Source: Mauremys mutica
Taxonomy: Eukaryota > Chordata > Testudines > Geoemydidae
Assembly (NCBI RefSeq): GCF_020497125.1
Contig: NC_059075.1
Location: 64,747,321-64,811,320 of the forward strand
DNA: 64,000 nt
Direction of reading: 5' to 3'
The notes beneath the pieces were generated by a model that saw nothing but the letters and a program-made list of their open reading frames with translations, had not been told where the DNA came from and ran no database searches. Below, piece by piece: positions 24,601 through 39,600 of the stretch. Numbering within the stretch: position 1 is the stretch's first letter; every line of letters begins with the position of its first letter. The position numbers and the translations under genes are program-made.

Positions 24601-27600
24601 TTTTGTTCCGGTTCCTCCTCCTCTTCCTCTGGTTCTTCCCTTTTTTCCTCTTTTTCTGGCTTTTCCTCCTCTTCTTCCTCAGATTCTGGCTCCTGTTTGA
24701 TTTGTGGCTGTCGGCGCCTTTCGGCCTCTTGTTCCATCTGCAAATAAACAGCCAATTAGCAAATGTAAAAACCTCTCAAGACCAAAATTGTCCTATTTGG
24801 GAAGATTCTGAAAAAGGACCTACTTAAATGTCCTGCCCTCTACCCCATGAAGTGTCCACCGCATAATCTGTTATTAAGGAATAAAATATACACAAACCCT
24901 ACTACTGTCTTCATAATCGGATAATCCTGGTAAATCCAAATCATTTTTAAACTCCATTTTATCTGGATTTTTAAAAAAAAATAATCCAGATTAACAATTT
25001 TATGATACTTACATAAAGACTGGAAACCAAAAAAGCTTTCCATATCTACATTTGGATGAACAAAGCATATATTACCACCAGATCAACTATAAACCTCTAA
25101 TTTATTAAACGTGTACTCAAACATTTAACTTTGCCTAATACTACAAAGATATTTATGCATTTTCCTTTGTCAGACCAGTTGTTGCTTACCCTCTGGAGTT
25201 CTGCATCTGGATCTGGATGTCCTTCTGCCAGAAGGCGCTGCCTGATTTCTTCCAACTCTTCTTTCTCCCTCTTCCTATCTCGTTCATCTCCTTCCATCTC
25301 TTTCTCCCTGTCTCGCAATCTCTTTTGAAGAGCACTACCCCTGAAGAAGATACAAACTTTGTGCTTAAAAGTTAAGAACAATCTAATGAAAGCCTTCTAC
25401 GACACATAACTGCTTCCATTCATTTTTCCATTAAGTAAAACCACAAGATGTGTAAGTGCACCTTGAACCCTCTAGTCTCATGATGGGAGATGCTAAAATG
25501 TCAACTCCCATTCTATACCCAACTCCAAAGAATCAGCATCATCATGCTCAGCAGATAATGAGACATGCAGAGAGACAAGTGCTCTTTCTGGAATCCTGAA
25601 TGAAAAAAATTATAGTTAGAGTGGGATCATTTATAAAGCTAGGAAAATAGTAAGTGTTTTATAGACCCGAGTAAACCTGTACTTGATAAGAACTCCTCCC
25701 GATTTTAATTAATCAGTTTAAGTTAATTTTTTTGGGTATTCCCATAAGAAGGATCCTCACCACCCTGACTTAAAAGTTTTTCTGAATATAATTTACAGCC
25801 CCAGTATAAAGAGCAGAGAAATAAGTTTATATAGAAGTCCACTCTTCCCTCCCTTACCCACAGTTTTGGGACTACTCTGATCTCATGTTCTGCCTCACCC
25901 TAAAGCAGTACCCTCATCTCTGTTAAAGGAGTGGGAAGGAGAGGATGCTCCTTGAATCAGTGAGTAGCAGTAAAGTGTTACCCAGTTCCCTCAGATTTTG
26001 AATGTATTGACTCCATGAGGTAATCTAGCTACTTAATGATCCCTATCACCACAGTATTTGAGTGCCAAGTTCCCTGTACACTCATGCCTCTTATTTTCTA
26101 CCAGTAACCATGACAATTTTATTAATCAGCTAGTTAGTGAGGATTGGATTTTCCCCGCTTGGTTGCTTACTCAAACGTACCTGTAATATTTTGGATCATC
26201 TCTGTCATCATCATAATCTTCTAAAAATTCTTTTAGCCGTTTGGCTTCTTTTGCCTGTAGCAAGTAGAGACATCAATATTACTGTAAAGGTTTTCTACTC
26301 CTTCCTCTCAGACAAAATACATTCAGTTTCATTCTATCCCTGTTTAAACTATTGGATACAGATTCCCCCTGCCAGCAGATGGAGAGCTTCTGGAGTGGCA
26401 TCACCCCCCTCCTCCCATATAATAGTGTGACAACTCACTAATGTTTGTCCATCTCTGACTGGTAGGATAAATGTCCCTCACTGTCAAGCACTGAAGTTCT
26501 CATTATCTAACATCTTGAAGCTTTTTCATATGGTCAATATTCTTGTGTCCTAAATAAGAAAACCACAATAGGGTTCTTCAAATAAATGCTTTATAAGCCA
26601 GTTTTTTTAATGGATTTGAAAGTGTCAGTTTAAATGGGCACTATTAGTTCCATTTAGTCTTGAAATTTAGATTTTATAAAACCAAAAGTTTAATCAACAA
26701 ATAATTCTAATGAATAATTTTAGATTTAAATACTCCTTTGCAATGTGCTGCAGCATTGAGCTCATGCACGAGCCAAAACGTGGTAGAGGAACAGAACCTT
26801 TAAAAAGAACAAACCCACATTCTGCAGAATCTGAACATGCCAAGCATACCACATGAGTACATCCAGCAGACTAGATCTGACCAATGTTTTATACGTCAGA
26901 AAACAGACTACGTTTACACTGAAAACTTGACAGGTGTGTTGGTCACAGTTGTAACATTTCTTACTGAAGATGCAATTCTCTGTAAGACAACTAGAGTATT
27001 TTGCAGCGGCCTGCTCTCTCCCTATTTTGCTTCTGCTAAAGCCAGGCAACCAATCTTTATTTTTCCAGGATCTCTTACCTAATGCTTCTGCTTTACATTT
27101 TAAAAGTCATCTATCACAATTATGTGGCTAGTTAGCTTTAAGCTATTGTGTACAAAATCCATGTGTTCTGTTGATGTAAGCAGGACAATACATTACAGGA
27201 TATTTCACAGTAGCCCTTTATGTGAAGAAAATTACAGAATCTGCCTCAGTTCTAATTCAAACAGAGGGGGAAAAAAAGGAATCCAATTGCAAATAGCGAA
27301 TCTTACCATTTCCCTTCGTCTTTCTTCTTCCCTCTCAGATTCTTTTTCATATTCTCTAGTTTTCTTCCGTTCTCTGATCTCCCAGTTTTTAAGACGCTGC
27401 AATAAAAATATACGAAATACTCTCCAATCTCATGAGCATTAGAAACCAACTAAAAAACAAAACCAGTTTCCACATACTCAGAAATAATTAGGTCAAGATA
27501 TAAAAATTCGCTACTTATAGTTTTAAACCCTTGGAATAAATGGGCCAGAAATTCCCCTCCAGACTGATTTAATTTGTGTAACATTGTGTTCTGAATCCTG

Positions 27601-30600
27601 TCATCCAGTGCCAAAGGGTTAGATATGGGGTTGGGGAAAAAGTGGACTATTGTGCAGTAAGACAACCACCAAGAAACACACAATTAAAAAGTCACTGACA
27701 TCAGAAGTGACTTTCCAACTTGAAAAGTTTGAAAAGCATAGCTACTCCCAAACTACCTCTTGATAAGCAGCTTCCTTCTCACGTAGTTTCCTTTCCAGCT
27801 TTCGGCGTTCATAGGCATCCTCTTCATCCTCTTCTCGGTCCCTTTTCTTGTCCTTTTCTCGCTCCCGCTCCCGTTCTCTCTCCCTTTCCCTTTCCCGCTC
27901 TCGTTCTCTCTCCCGCTCTCTCTCTCGTTCTCTTTCCCGCTCCCGCTCCCGTTCACGTTCTCTGTCTCTGCTTTTCTCTCTAAGGAAAAGAGCCAATACA
28001 ATTAAGCATACAACCAGCTAGCTTATCTCCTCTACCAAACAAACACAAACAAGTATTGGATGTAATTTCAAACACTTAATACAGTATTGATACCTTCTCT
28101 CAAGGTGGATTTGAGTTAAATCAAATTGATTTAAATCATGATTTAAATCACTAGTCAGGAAGACTTGATTTAATCATGGATTTCTACATAAAAGTGCTTT
28201 CTTGTTGGTTGTTATAACCTTAATGCATATTCTTTACAACTCAAGAGATAGATGAGACCCAAACTGGGTCTCTTATGGCCTGCTGCCATTATAGGTTTTC
28301 CCTTCTAGTGAGAGAATGGTATGGTAGATCTCAAAGCAATGAAGGCTACATTCAGAAAGACCTTAAGACTTCTGGAATATGCTGCTCAAACAGTTTCACT
28401 TTTGTTTCTACTGCCTGTTCCTCCCTTCTCACATTTATCTCCAGACTTCTCCTTGTCCAGATCTATTCCGCCTCCAACAATCTTCTATTCATTGAACTTT
28501 TTGAAACTTTGCACTTTTAGAGAAAGGTAAGGGATTGACTCTGTGTACACAAATTTGCAGAGCGACAATAGGGTTGAGGTCCGTTATTTCTCACCTCTAT
28601 ATATTATTTATTTAAAAACATTTTTGCTGTTAACAAGCATGTTATAACTGGAGACATGAATCCACAGTTTGAGAACTGCAAAACTAAGCATCTCTGATGG
28701 TATCTTCTATACTGAGTACTGAGTCCCATTGGGTAGATCGAAAGATTAACCTAAATAATCCATACAGAAGCCCCTGGAACCCTGTAAGTTTGGGTCCCTA
28801 ATCCATGAACTATTGAAACTCATTTACAAAAAACTTTTCTTAAAGATTATATATGGAGATATACCTATCTTGTAGAGCTGGAAGGGACCCTGAAAGGTCA
28901 CTGAGTCCAGCCCCCTGCCTTCACTAGCAGGACCAAGTACTGATTTTGCTCCAGATCCCTAAGTGGCCCCCTCAAGAATTGAACTCACAACCCTGCATTT
29001 AGCAGGCCAATGCTCAAACCACTGAGCTATCACTCCCCCCAGATTACATAAATATATTGTCTCATACTATAGAATTAGAATTTATAATCTCTATTCCATG
29101 ATGAGTTCTCTCTCTTTAGATGGGTTTTTTCCTCAAAAAGCATTTTATCAAAAAAATCAATTTTATTTTTTAAATCCAATTATTTATTTTTTTAAATCAT
29201 TGATTTTTATCCACTCTGCCTTCTCTGGAGTTATTCCTCTTGTTATTGTACAAAATGATTAGCTATAGTGATGGAACTGATTATGTAAATCTACATTTAA
29301 TTTTTTGCTGTTTTTTAAACCTGTTTCTTAGTCAGCCCAACCATAAATACTTGGAATCACTAAGCTCACATGGCAGTAACTAGTATTCAAGGGTCAATGT
29401 TCTCTAATAGTTTTCCCACATACATGCCCCAAAAGGTATTAGACCGCTTTATTTTCCAGGCTATCGTTTTACAGTTTAAATAACACTTAAGGTTTGTGCT
29501 ACTTGCAGAGATCTCAGTTTGAACTGCAAGCTCAGTCCCCCATTCTTCAGGCTACCAGGAACAGAGGTATGTCAGGTTAATCCTGGTGAAAAGGGAGAGC
29601 AGGTCTTGCTGAGCAGAAGTTAATCTTTTTATTTCTTTATATTTATGTATAAAACTTTCCCTTATCCTCTTAACAAAGAATATCACCTTGCCGAAGGACT
29701 ATTACAGGGATACAGAAGGTCACCTCATGATGGAGGGCAGATGCTCTGTCTGAAGAGGCATTGGTGGGGATATAGTGGGTGTAATGCAATCAGTTATGAA
29801 AAAATAACCCTTAACCCAGTCTGTATGAAAGACTCACTTCCAGCTGCCTCACCCAGACCTATAAGGATTTTTTTTTTCTCCCTACCCATCCCAAAAGCAG
29901 AAGACAATAAGAAAGCCAGATAGTTGTGTAAGGTATGAAAGATCTTTCCATAACACCCTCACCACCAACCTCCCCCGCCAAAAAAAAAAAGGTGGGGGGG
30001 GGGGGAAGAGAGTCAGCCTGGACAATTGCCTTAGGTATGAATATTGTCCCTAGGACATAAAAAAAAATAAGATTACTGCTGGCCTGAAAAGCCTTGTATA
30101 CAAAGCTTCAATCTTAAATGAATTTAAGGGTACGTTATCACCACCTACTGAGAGAGTCACATTTATCATCATCTTTCATGTTATTTTTAACCCTCTAGTG
30201 CCCCATAAGCATACCAATTCTGACACTGCGTGATATCTCCATCCAGCTCTACCTCCACAAGACAAGGGCCCCAAAAGCATTTAGTCTGCCCCTTAAATTC
30301 AGGGTGCAGAAACTGAGTGCCAAGGCTAATATATGTACACCTCCTTGAAACAATCTCTCCCTCTTCCCATTTGGCTCACAACCTGCATACAGACTTTGCA
30401 TCACCATGTTTAGTCACTAGCTTCTTTGCAGTTTAGCTCTGTTCATATTGCCAATTAGCTAGGATGACAGGCTGAGCAACAAGGCTTCACCTTTTGTGGG
30501 AACTGTCATATGCTTTGTGTACTTTTTATGTATAAAATTAAAGTTTTTTAAAATCATATTTCCTATTTTACATGGACCTATTTTTTTTTATTTATTTTTT

Positions 30601-33600
30601 ACTTAGGATTGAGAGCTGTCTTTTTTCTAAGTGAAAAAAAACCCAATATATTGAACTATATTCACTTGTGTAAGCAGCCTTAGCAAGAACTAGAGTTCTA
30701 TTTCAGCAACTCAAACTTTTATTTACCGTGATCTGCTTCGATCCTTGTTGCGGTCTGAGCTCCTTTCACGGTCTCTGTCACGGTCTCGATCCCGGTCTCT
30801 GTCTCTATCTTTAGTCCGGTCACGATCCCGATCCCGCTCTCGTTCACGCTCCCGTTCTTTCTCCTTCTCTCGTTCACGCTCCCGTTCCCTCTCTCTTTCG
30901 CGCTCCCTCCTCTCTCGTTCACGCTCCCGTTCCCTCTCTCTTTCTCTCCGTTCTTTTTCAATTTCTTGTCTCTCTTTCTCTTTTTTGCCTTTTTCCTCCT
31001 CCAGTTTCTAGAAACCAACAAGAGAACTTTCACAGTTAGTTCCATAATTGCAGGAATCTGATAGTCCCGGCGCAACACGCAAGGCTGGTAATGGGCATAC
31101 CAAAACCACCAGTGATTTAACATTTAATGTATTGAATAGTTTGTTTTGAACTCATAAGTATGAAATCAAAATGCAGCAATCACAAGACTAGATTTCGTGC
31201 AAAAGCATAGATCTACACAGACCAGCAATCTCCAACCTTGGATGGCAGGGTAGGACTGGCCTTGGACTGTTGTATAATGACTGAGCTGCACATACACAGT
31301 GCATTCTCAATCATGGTTCACAGCAGAGCCACAGACTCCACAGGTGCAATGAACCACTTGGGAACAAAGAAAATGAACTTTTAGCTAATAAAATTTATTC
31401 TTCTGAGCTGGACAAACAGAATTCAGTTGATGCCCATTGGGGCAGAGTTGTTTCCCCATGGTCTCAGCAGACCAAATCAACCCTATCTGAAAACTTGGGG
31501 TAAAGAAATTCATCCATTTGCACATGGGCGCACATGGCTCAACAGTGAGGAGGGAGCTGGACCCCTCCCACTTTGCCCTTCCTAAAGAGCTCTAACTGTT
31601 CACATGTAAAAAGTGAATTCTGCCGAATGGAATCCTCAACTTCCACCCCTACAAGATGGAAAGATTAAAAAAGGTTGGAAATCACTCATTTGAAATATAG
31701 AAACTAAAGGGTTATCTGCTACAGTTTTACTAAAATTGTATACAGTTGAAACTTTTCCATTTAAAAACGGTATCTATAACCAGAACTCCTATAAGACAAT
31801 AGAAAATACATCAATAGAATGATAGATAAATCCATCCTTGGAAGCAATTGTTGTGTGTTAACTTACAGATGCTGTGCTAGGACATGGATCGCCAACACTG
31901 GATTAACTTTGCCTATAAGCTATGTTTCTGGGAGGAAGAGCAAGTACACGGTTCACAAAAATACCAAACAATAAAGACAGACCAAGTTTGTCAGCCTGAC
32001 AGATGCCAGAACCCCACATGGTTTTTACACATACTGAGCAGAAAAAACAGGTTTTATCCCCTTTGGCTCCACGTTTACCACCACTGTAAAGAAATTAAAA
32101 ACTGAAACAATAAAATGTGCATTTTCTTTTTTTTTTTCTCTCTTTAAACAATGCATTTAAGACAACTTTAAAAAAGCAATCTTACCTGGTAAATATTCTT
32201 CTGTCATGTGCCCATGGACCAGAGAACTGACAAAAGGTTACAGAAATAAAGCTAATTCACAAGAGATCAATATATCCAGCCACCATACCACACTGCATTG
32301 ATAGTAAAATACAGGCATGCTAGTGTTGGATACATTGAAATCACAAAAGGAAAAGGGGATTAAAAATGGTAGGAAACTGATATTATGAAAAACAAAACTT
32401 AAAATTCTACAAAACAGAGGGGTGAAAACGTAGAAACTAAGTGAAATTCTTTTATAGATGTCTTATAATGTAACAAACTAATATGGTAAGATGTTAGACT
32501 ATGCTATGTCAATTTTCAAAATCAAACTTACCTCAATTTCATATACTTTTAAAGAAAAGTTTATATACTGAAATAGTTGATACTTACAGATTATTTTAGA
32601 TGTTCCAATAGAAATTTCTTTTGCTGAATTCCTGGATTTTCTCTCAAATACTTGTTCATAGCAAAAATTGTGTCTCAGACATTTTATCTGTACAAGTTTT
32701 GGTCTCTTATGACCCATTTTATAAATTTGGTTCCTTAAAAATCTAATACAGGAATGAATTGGCCTATCTGGTTCATATCAAAATCTCATTTAAATAACTG
32801 CTACCAGTGTAAACAAAAGAGTCTGAAGGGATAATGGGATGGAAAAAGCATCATAGATATAATGAAGTAATGAACAGAAAAGGACAGATAGAAGAATCAT
32901 AAATCTTACCTTGAGCTCTCTTCAGACTCGTCCGTGCTGTAAATGGACGCCCCCTGCAAGGCTGATACCCTGACAGTCTGTGGTTATTGTTTTATAAACT
33001 CATTTTAAAAACATGCAAAGGTTCACTGTGCTCACTAGCCAGCTGCTATAGATTCAACAGCCTTTTTAAATCATTCCACCCAATATATGCAATGGCCACT
33101 TATTATAATTAAAGTTGATTTTAAAGTTAAGAAATCCAAAATATCCCCCCCAATAAAATAGATCAAAGGCAGTAAAATGCCTGACAGCTTCTGAAACAGT
33201 GAAGCATATTTTAATTTTTTTTAAACCACTTGATTTGTTTATATTTTGTACCAGTGACTTGACAGGGCCTGGAATTAAACGCAACTTTTCTATGTCTCAC
33301 CATTGACCAGTTTCATATTTAATTACTGAAATTCACCAGAAGATCTCTTCTGGAATTCTTTTCCTTAGGTTTTCATTCCCAAATTGAGTGGAGAGGAAAA
33401 TGCAGTATTTACATTGCCAACAGTGTTCCTTTTGCTTTATGTTGATAAAGTTGTGTGAAAAAGTACCACCCAACAACTGCACAAGGTAAAGCTGAACAAC
33501 AGGGGTACGCTTCACCTTATTGCACCTTCAACCTTTTAATCAATGTCAACTTCAGGTATTCAAAAAAAGTGTTTGCTCAAAATGTGAACACTGGTTAATA

Positions 33601-36600
33601 CTTCAATGGGTCATGGACCACCTCCACTCTTGCTGGGGAAAATTAATACCGCCTTATAAGCTAAACATTGAAATATATTACATGCACAGTTTGCATTTCA
33701 CTATCCATTAGTACCACCTTCCAAACCAGAAACATTCATAAATGCACTGACATTAACAGAAACTTTTGTAGGTGGGAACCCTGAAGTGGGATTTGCTGTG
33801 CACAACATTTCCAAGCCAGTTACCCCTTTGCATATTTTTCTGAGGGGGCATCCATAAATATAATAAAAAACAGAAGCTCATACTTACATCCTATTCCATG
33901 TTACTTTCCAAGCTGAGTTTCATCTTGCATTAGTCACCATATGATCTCTATCATAATGGTGGGGGTCAATGAATAGATTAGCTTTATGGGAATTTACAAT
34001 TCTTCCATGCATCTAAATTTTGGTAATTCTGGTAACCACTGACCTATTTTTAATTTTCCCCCACTCAACTTAGAACTATTAAAATAAAAAAGTCTTAAAT
34101 TTAAAATTAAGTTTCAGTTCTCCATAAAACGTTTCCTTGGATTACGTTATAACTGTCTACAGAAACACACTCAAGTGTATGTCTTACATTGCAGCCTGTT
34201 TAGTCTTTAGTTATAAATATATCTAACCTAATGTATGTGTAGAAACTTAAGTTGTGTCTATTCATGATAAAGTGAGAAGACTGCAAAGTAATCAATAGCG
34301 ACTAAAAGTCTTACAAATGCCACGGGCCACTTAATGTGGTATGTTTTTTTTGCTGGTTTTAAATAGCACTCTCTCTCTCTCTATATATATATATTACACC
34401 TCATTATAAACAGTATTTTAAGTGATATTGTATTGTATTGGTAAATTTTATAAAAGTGGGTTTTTTTGGAATCTGTAAAAGTCTAATTTTGTATCAAGTG
34501 CAAAAACAAGAATACTACCTTGTGTGTGTCTCTGAATTTACTGATCTCTCTTGATATCAGGTCTCTTTTGTCTTCCTCCATTTCTATAGCATTTATATCC
34601 TCCTAAAAAACAAGGGGGACAGGAGGAAAAGCATTAAGAGCCGTCTGTACATACACAGAAGAACAAGAGAAAAGCTCAAGGTTAGAAGTTTTGTACCAGT
34701 CTTGTAAGAGATAAATATACCCCTTCTGTAGTACCAAACCTGACAGTCTGATGTTAATGAGTGAAAAATCAGATGGACAAGAGTCACAAATCTGGCAACT
34801 AGCAGTAAACATAGTCATTGTCAAAGCCTACAATGTAAACGAACCTTGGTGATGAGTGGATAAGGTATCAGTGGGGCCACTGGAAATCTGCGGAAAATCT
34901 GCGGAAAAATCCACGGAGATTTTTTTTTTTAAAAATAGATTGCACACTACTCTGAAAAACAATGTTTTGTATGTTTGTACTATAAGCAATATTGTATTGC
35001 TGTGATCTTATTTTTTTGACTCAACAAAATTACAGAAGAACCTCGCTAATTCTCCCTTCACTGATCTATTTCTCAGCAAAGATTTAACAGATGTTGTAGT
35101 GAGGTCTCATTAGTAAGACATCACAGAATTACAAAGCGTACTACAGGACATTAGTACACTATAATAATGTCATAAATAAGACTAAACTACACTTGTCAAA
35201 ATAAGTGATCAATACATTGTGGTGCATAAATCTTGATTTTATTTACTCGCTAATTCGCAAAATTTAGTCATCTGCAATGGGTCTCCTGGTAGTTAGTGCG
35301 AATTAGCGAGGTTCCCCCGTGCTTGAAATTCAAAAACAGATTCCACTCACTCGCCACTCCTCCCACACACCCTCATCTCCCCCACATCATCCATCATTCC
35401 TTCATCCAGTGGAACTAGTGAAGGACTCAGCTGCTAACATCAGCAGTTTTCTTCCCATCCCCTTCAGGGGGACAGAAGCCCCAGAATAAGCAGTTTTTTT
35501 ATATGGCATCTTCCCTCCACCCGCCACCCACAGATTCTTCTCTCCCCCCCTCTTTAAAAGTCAAAGGAGTGATGAACTAGGATCATCTCCCTGCTCCCAC
35601 CTGCACCCCCAGAGGCCAAAGATGGTAGCCTCCAAAATTCTCATTTCCCTACCCATCAGGGAGAGAAGGCAAAGTGCAATTTCAACCCAACAGCTGCTGT
35701 GTCTTTGGCAGAACATATTAATCTGCTCTGCTAGCTCAGACTGGTCTAAAGCTAGATCATGCAGAGATAGCAGAGTTACAAAAAGTGCACTTAGCATTCG
35801 GCTCTTGCGAGATTATCGTGGCATGGCAATGTGATAGTATAGTCATCTGTCATTATCCATGATCACAGATAGCCTCAGCACAACAAACATATTACAGTAT
35901 TTTTTGTTTGCATAATATACAGCCCACAGCATTAGACAATGACTTCATTCTTAGATTCTCATCCAAAAAGTCTTGCCCCAAAGAAAGGGTGAGGAAGGAA
36001 ATCTAAATTCTCAACTCAGGACTTCTATTCCTCAGGTTATTTTAGACTAAGAATGATGTGGGGATGATATACTCACTCCCAGAGGGAGAGGTGTTGCTTC
36101 TTGCACCGCTCTTTCACACCCCATCAGCAGCTGAAGCTGCATTACTGCCTTGGAATGGGAATTATACAGTAGATTTAAGCAGGTAAAAATCTCAGTCCAA
36201 CTAGATTCTGATTTCTTGCAACCTTGGGTGGAGGTTGAGAGGTGTCAAGAGCTCATTTTCACATGGTTAGAGACTCAATTGCAAAAGCAAAGTCTTAGCT
36301 TGAGAATTGTAAATTCTTGGTTCTCCCCTCTTCTTCAGAGTTTATTAGTACACTGAAAGGATCACCCATAAAGGAGGTTTGCATCAGAACATTTCTGCCA
36401 AACACTAGATTTTTTGTGTGTCACAAAGTTTAGGAAAGCCAGCTGGCCAAACACAGCCAAACTAAAACATTTTTATAATAGTAGTTTTATAGTAAAAATA
36501 ATAAAATTATAACATGCCTTTCATCCCTGGAGGATCCCAAAGTGTTTCAAAACTATACACGTATACCACCACTGAAATGCAACCACCTCTGGGGTGTAAA

Positions 36601-39600
36601 GTAGCAACAACCAGCTGACTCATAGCATGCTATCAAACAGTGGGGAGAAGAGAAAATTTTGGTAAAGGACACCAGAGCAAACCACTATGCTTACACAAAG
36701 TGTTCTGGGATCTTTAAGTGTCAACACAGAACAGGCAGGACCTTGTTTTTTAAGGTCTCATCTGAAAAACCTATAGACATGCAATAAACTGCACTGAGTT
36801 CAACATATCTACCTCAGAGGGATGAAAGGCTGAGTCAAACCTGCCAGGATTCAAACCTGTAGTTCCAAGAAGTCTAGGTGCTCAGACCCCCTAAACCATC
36901 CTGAGGGGATGGCATCTAAAACTGACTAGATTTCAATTTAATACATGAAACTGCTGCTGACATCAACGCTTGTCGATTTGTTTTCTCATCAGAAGTTTTG
37001 AGTTAAAGTATTTGCACAGGGTTTGGCCATTATATAAAGGCGAGTTGAAGAAAAACCTGTTTTGTCCAAAATCAAAACACATACGTCCTCCTTCTTTTCC
37101 TTTTTCTTCTTCCTGGGGTGAGAGTCAGATTCCTGGGAAGGGGCATTGAGCTCGCTGGAATATTCTCGTATTAATACTTCAATGGCCCCTTTAATTAACT
37201 GATCTCTTCTCTTTGTTTCCTCATCCAGTGCTTCGTCATCATCATTTGTAGACTCCGGTCTGGAGTTCTAGGGAAAAGTGGCAAATTTAGAGAAATCAGC
37301 AAACTGTCACACTACATCCCACTCGTGAGAGGAAGAATTTTGTCCCAAATGGTCTTTTTTTTTTTTTTAATAATCCTGCTAGTGCCTCTACTGTGTTTAC
37401 CAAAGTTTAAGAACAGCTCTCAACTGCATCCTATTGCTCAGACCTCCTCACACTAGCAGTGCCAGAGAGGGACTGCATTCCAGGGTTTTACAAGTGGAAT
37501 AGCTGTAGACTGCAACAGTAGGATTGTGATAAGACTGAAAAACAGATCAAGGTCAAGGAAGAGACAGAGGGAGCAAATGGGGAGTATCAACAGCTGTGGC
37601 CCTAATGTTGATCTACCATAGCTTCTGGTCTCTCTCCATCAGCAACTGTAGACCACTTCAGTAGCTCATCTCTAAGCTTCTTTTTTTTTTTTTTGGAAGC
37701 CCACTAGGCTATCATACAATACAAATATTTTCCTTTTCTAGTTAAATATTAAAGCAGTGAGCTGTGGGGAAAGAGCTATCTTAAAGCAACATTTCTAGAA
37801 AGAAAATATCCCTGCCATACAAGAAGTTTCCTTATTGCTGATCATATATTTATCCTCACTTTTTTCTTCTCCCAGTGGGGAAGCAGGACAAAGGGAAACT
37901 CTGGGAAAGAACCTCCTTGTACCAACCTTATGCAGAAGTTTATGAAAAATACTTTGGATAAAGACCATCTTGCTCATTTACTGCCCCCCTCCCCCATTTT
38001 GTAAAAAAAATGGAATCTCACCTGAGAATCCAGTTGGGTGTCTCATCAAGCGATAGGTGGTGGGTAAAAGGGGGGTAGAGGGAGGGAGGGAGGGAAGGGT
38101 CTGATGGAGCAGCAGCTAAGAATGAGGGGGGAGGAAGGGTTCAGTTGGAGCTGAAGAGCCTGCCAGGCCAAGGAGTAGACTGAGAAGAGCTAGAAAGCAG
38201 TGACAGGGAGTGGAGCTGAACAGGTCCAGGGAGAAGAGGTGATCACGAAGAGGAGCTAATTAGATCAAAGCATTGCTTGGTTTATCTCCCTCATATTAGA
38301 AATTAAGTGTTGCAATGTATATTAATACAAAAAAAAATCATCAAGAAAACGAGTTCAGAGAAGAGAACTGCAACTTTCTGATCTGAGAGTGGCCCTTGCA
38401 TGCCAAGGAAGGCATGAAAGGGTTAATAAGGAACTGCAGGCACTTTGATAAACTTTTAATGCATTTACTATAACTCAGTGTTTCAGTGGAGGTAGTATTT
38501 CATAACTTCTTACATCAATATTCCTCAGCAATTCACATTTCCTTCAACCACCAATAATGAGAACATACCAGGGTCTAATTTGTCTATATTAGTGTTTCCC
38601 AAACTTGGGACGCCACTTGTGTAGAGAAAGCCCCTGGCAGGACAGGCTGGTTTGTTTACCTGCTGCATCCGCAGGTCCAGCCAATTGCAGCTCCCACTGG
38701 CCATGGTTTGCTGCTCCAGGCCAATGGGAGCTGCTGGAAGCGGCACGGGCCGAGGGACATACTGGTCGCCGCTTCCAGCAGCTCCCATTGGCCAGGAGCA
38801 GCGAACCACGGCCAGTGGGAGCCGCGATCGGCCGGACCTGCAGATGCAGCAGGTAAACAAACCGGCCCGGCCCACCAGGGGCTTTCCCTACACAAGCGGT
38901 GTCCCAAGTTTGGGAAACACTGGCCTACATCATCAAAACTATATGAAATCAGAGTACAGAGCTTTTCTACATGGATATCAATAGATTACTTAAAGAATAT
39001 ATCCTAAAAAGAATTAGGAATTTTCACTATAAAAGTGATTAAATTTACCACCATCGGAAAGCTTCATGTCACAACTGACCTTCTCTGCCTTGCTACACCA
39101 AAAAAAATTCACAGAAAGCACAATCCTTCCTGTTCATATCCTACAGCTGCACTACAGTGTTAAGGTTACTTACAATCCCAGTCGTAAGCATAGAAATTAT
39201 AGCTGTTGCCAGAGGGGAAAAAGGAAGCTTTGACAGGAGTGAGTGCTCGAGTCAAACTTTCTTCCCTTAATCTAGGTTAGCAACTAGAGTACTTGCGCCA
39301 TATGGATTTCACCTTGTTAGTACTTTGTTGTTCTGAGCAATAGTCTTGTGATCCCATATGCTAGACAGGCAAATTATGTTAAGAACCTGAAGTCATATTT
39401 ATGCAATGGTTCTGATTGGACAAAAGTATTCATATTTCCAGCATATTCTGCGTAGCTTTCTGAGCTACTACAAAGCGCTGATTGCAAAAGTTTACCCACT
39501 TTTTTGTGTTCATTATCTACAAAATGAAATTGAAAATCTACTTTGGCCAACTAGAATTATGAATAATTGTTGCTTCAAGAAGCGAGTGCCCATTGGTATA

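Noticed and set aside
30745..31011. Plus-strand Ser-Arg-rich open frame resembling an SR protein
   Set aside because: It is the antisense of the RBM25 RE/RD exon, whose reverse complement necessarily reads as Arg-Ser and Leu-Ser runs. The minus strand has the splice sites and the conserved flanks.
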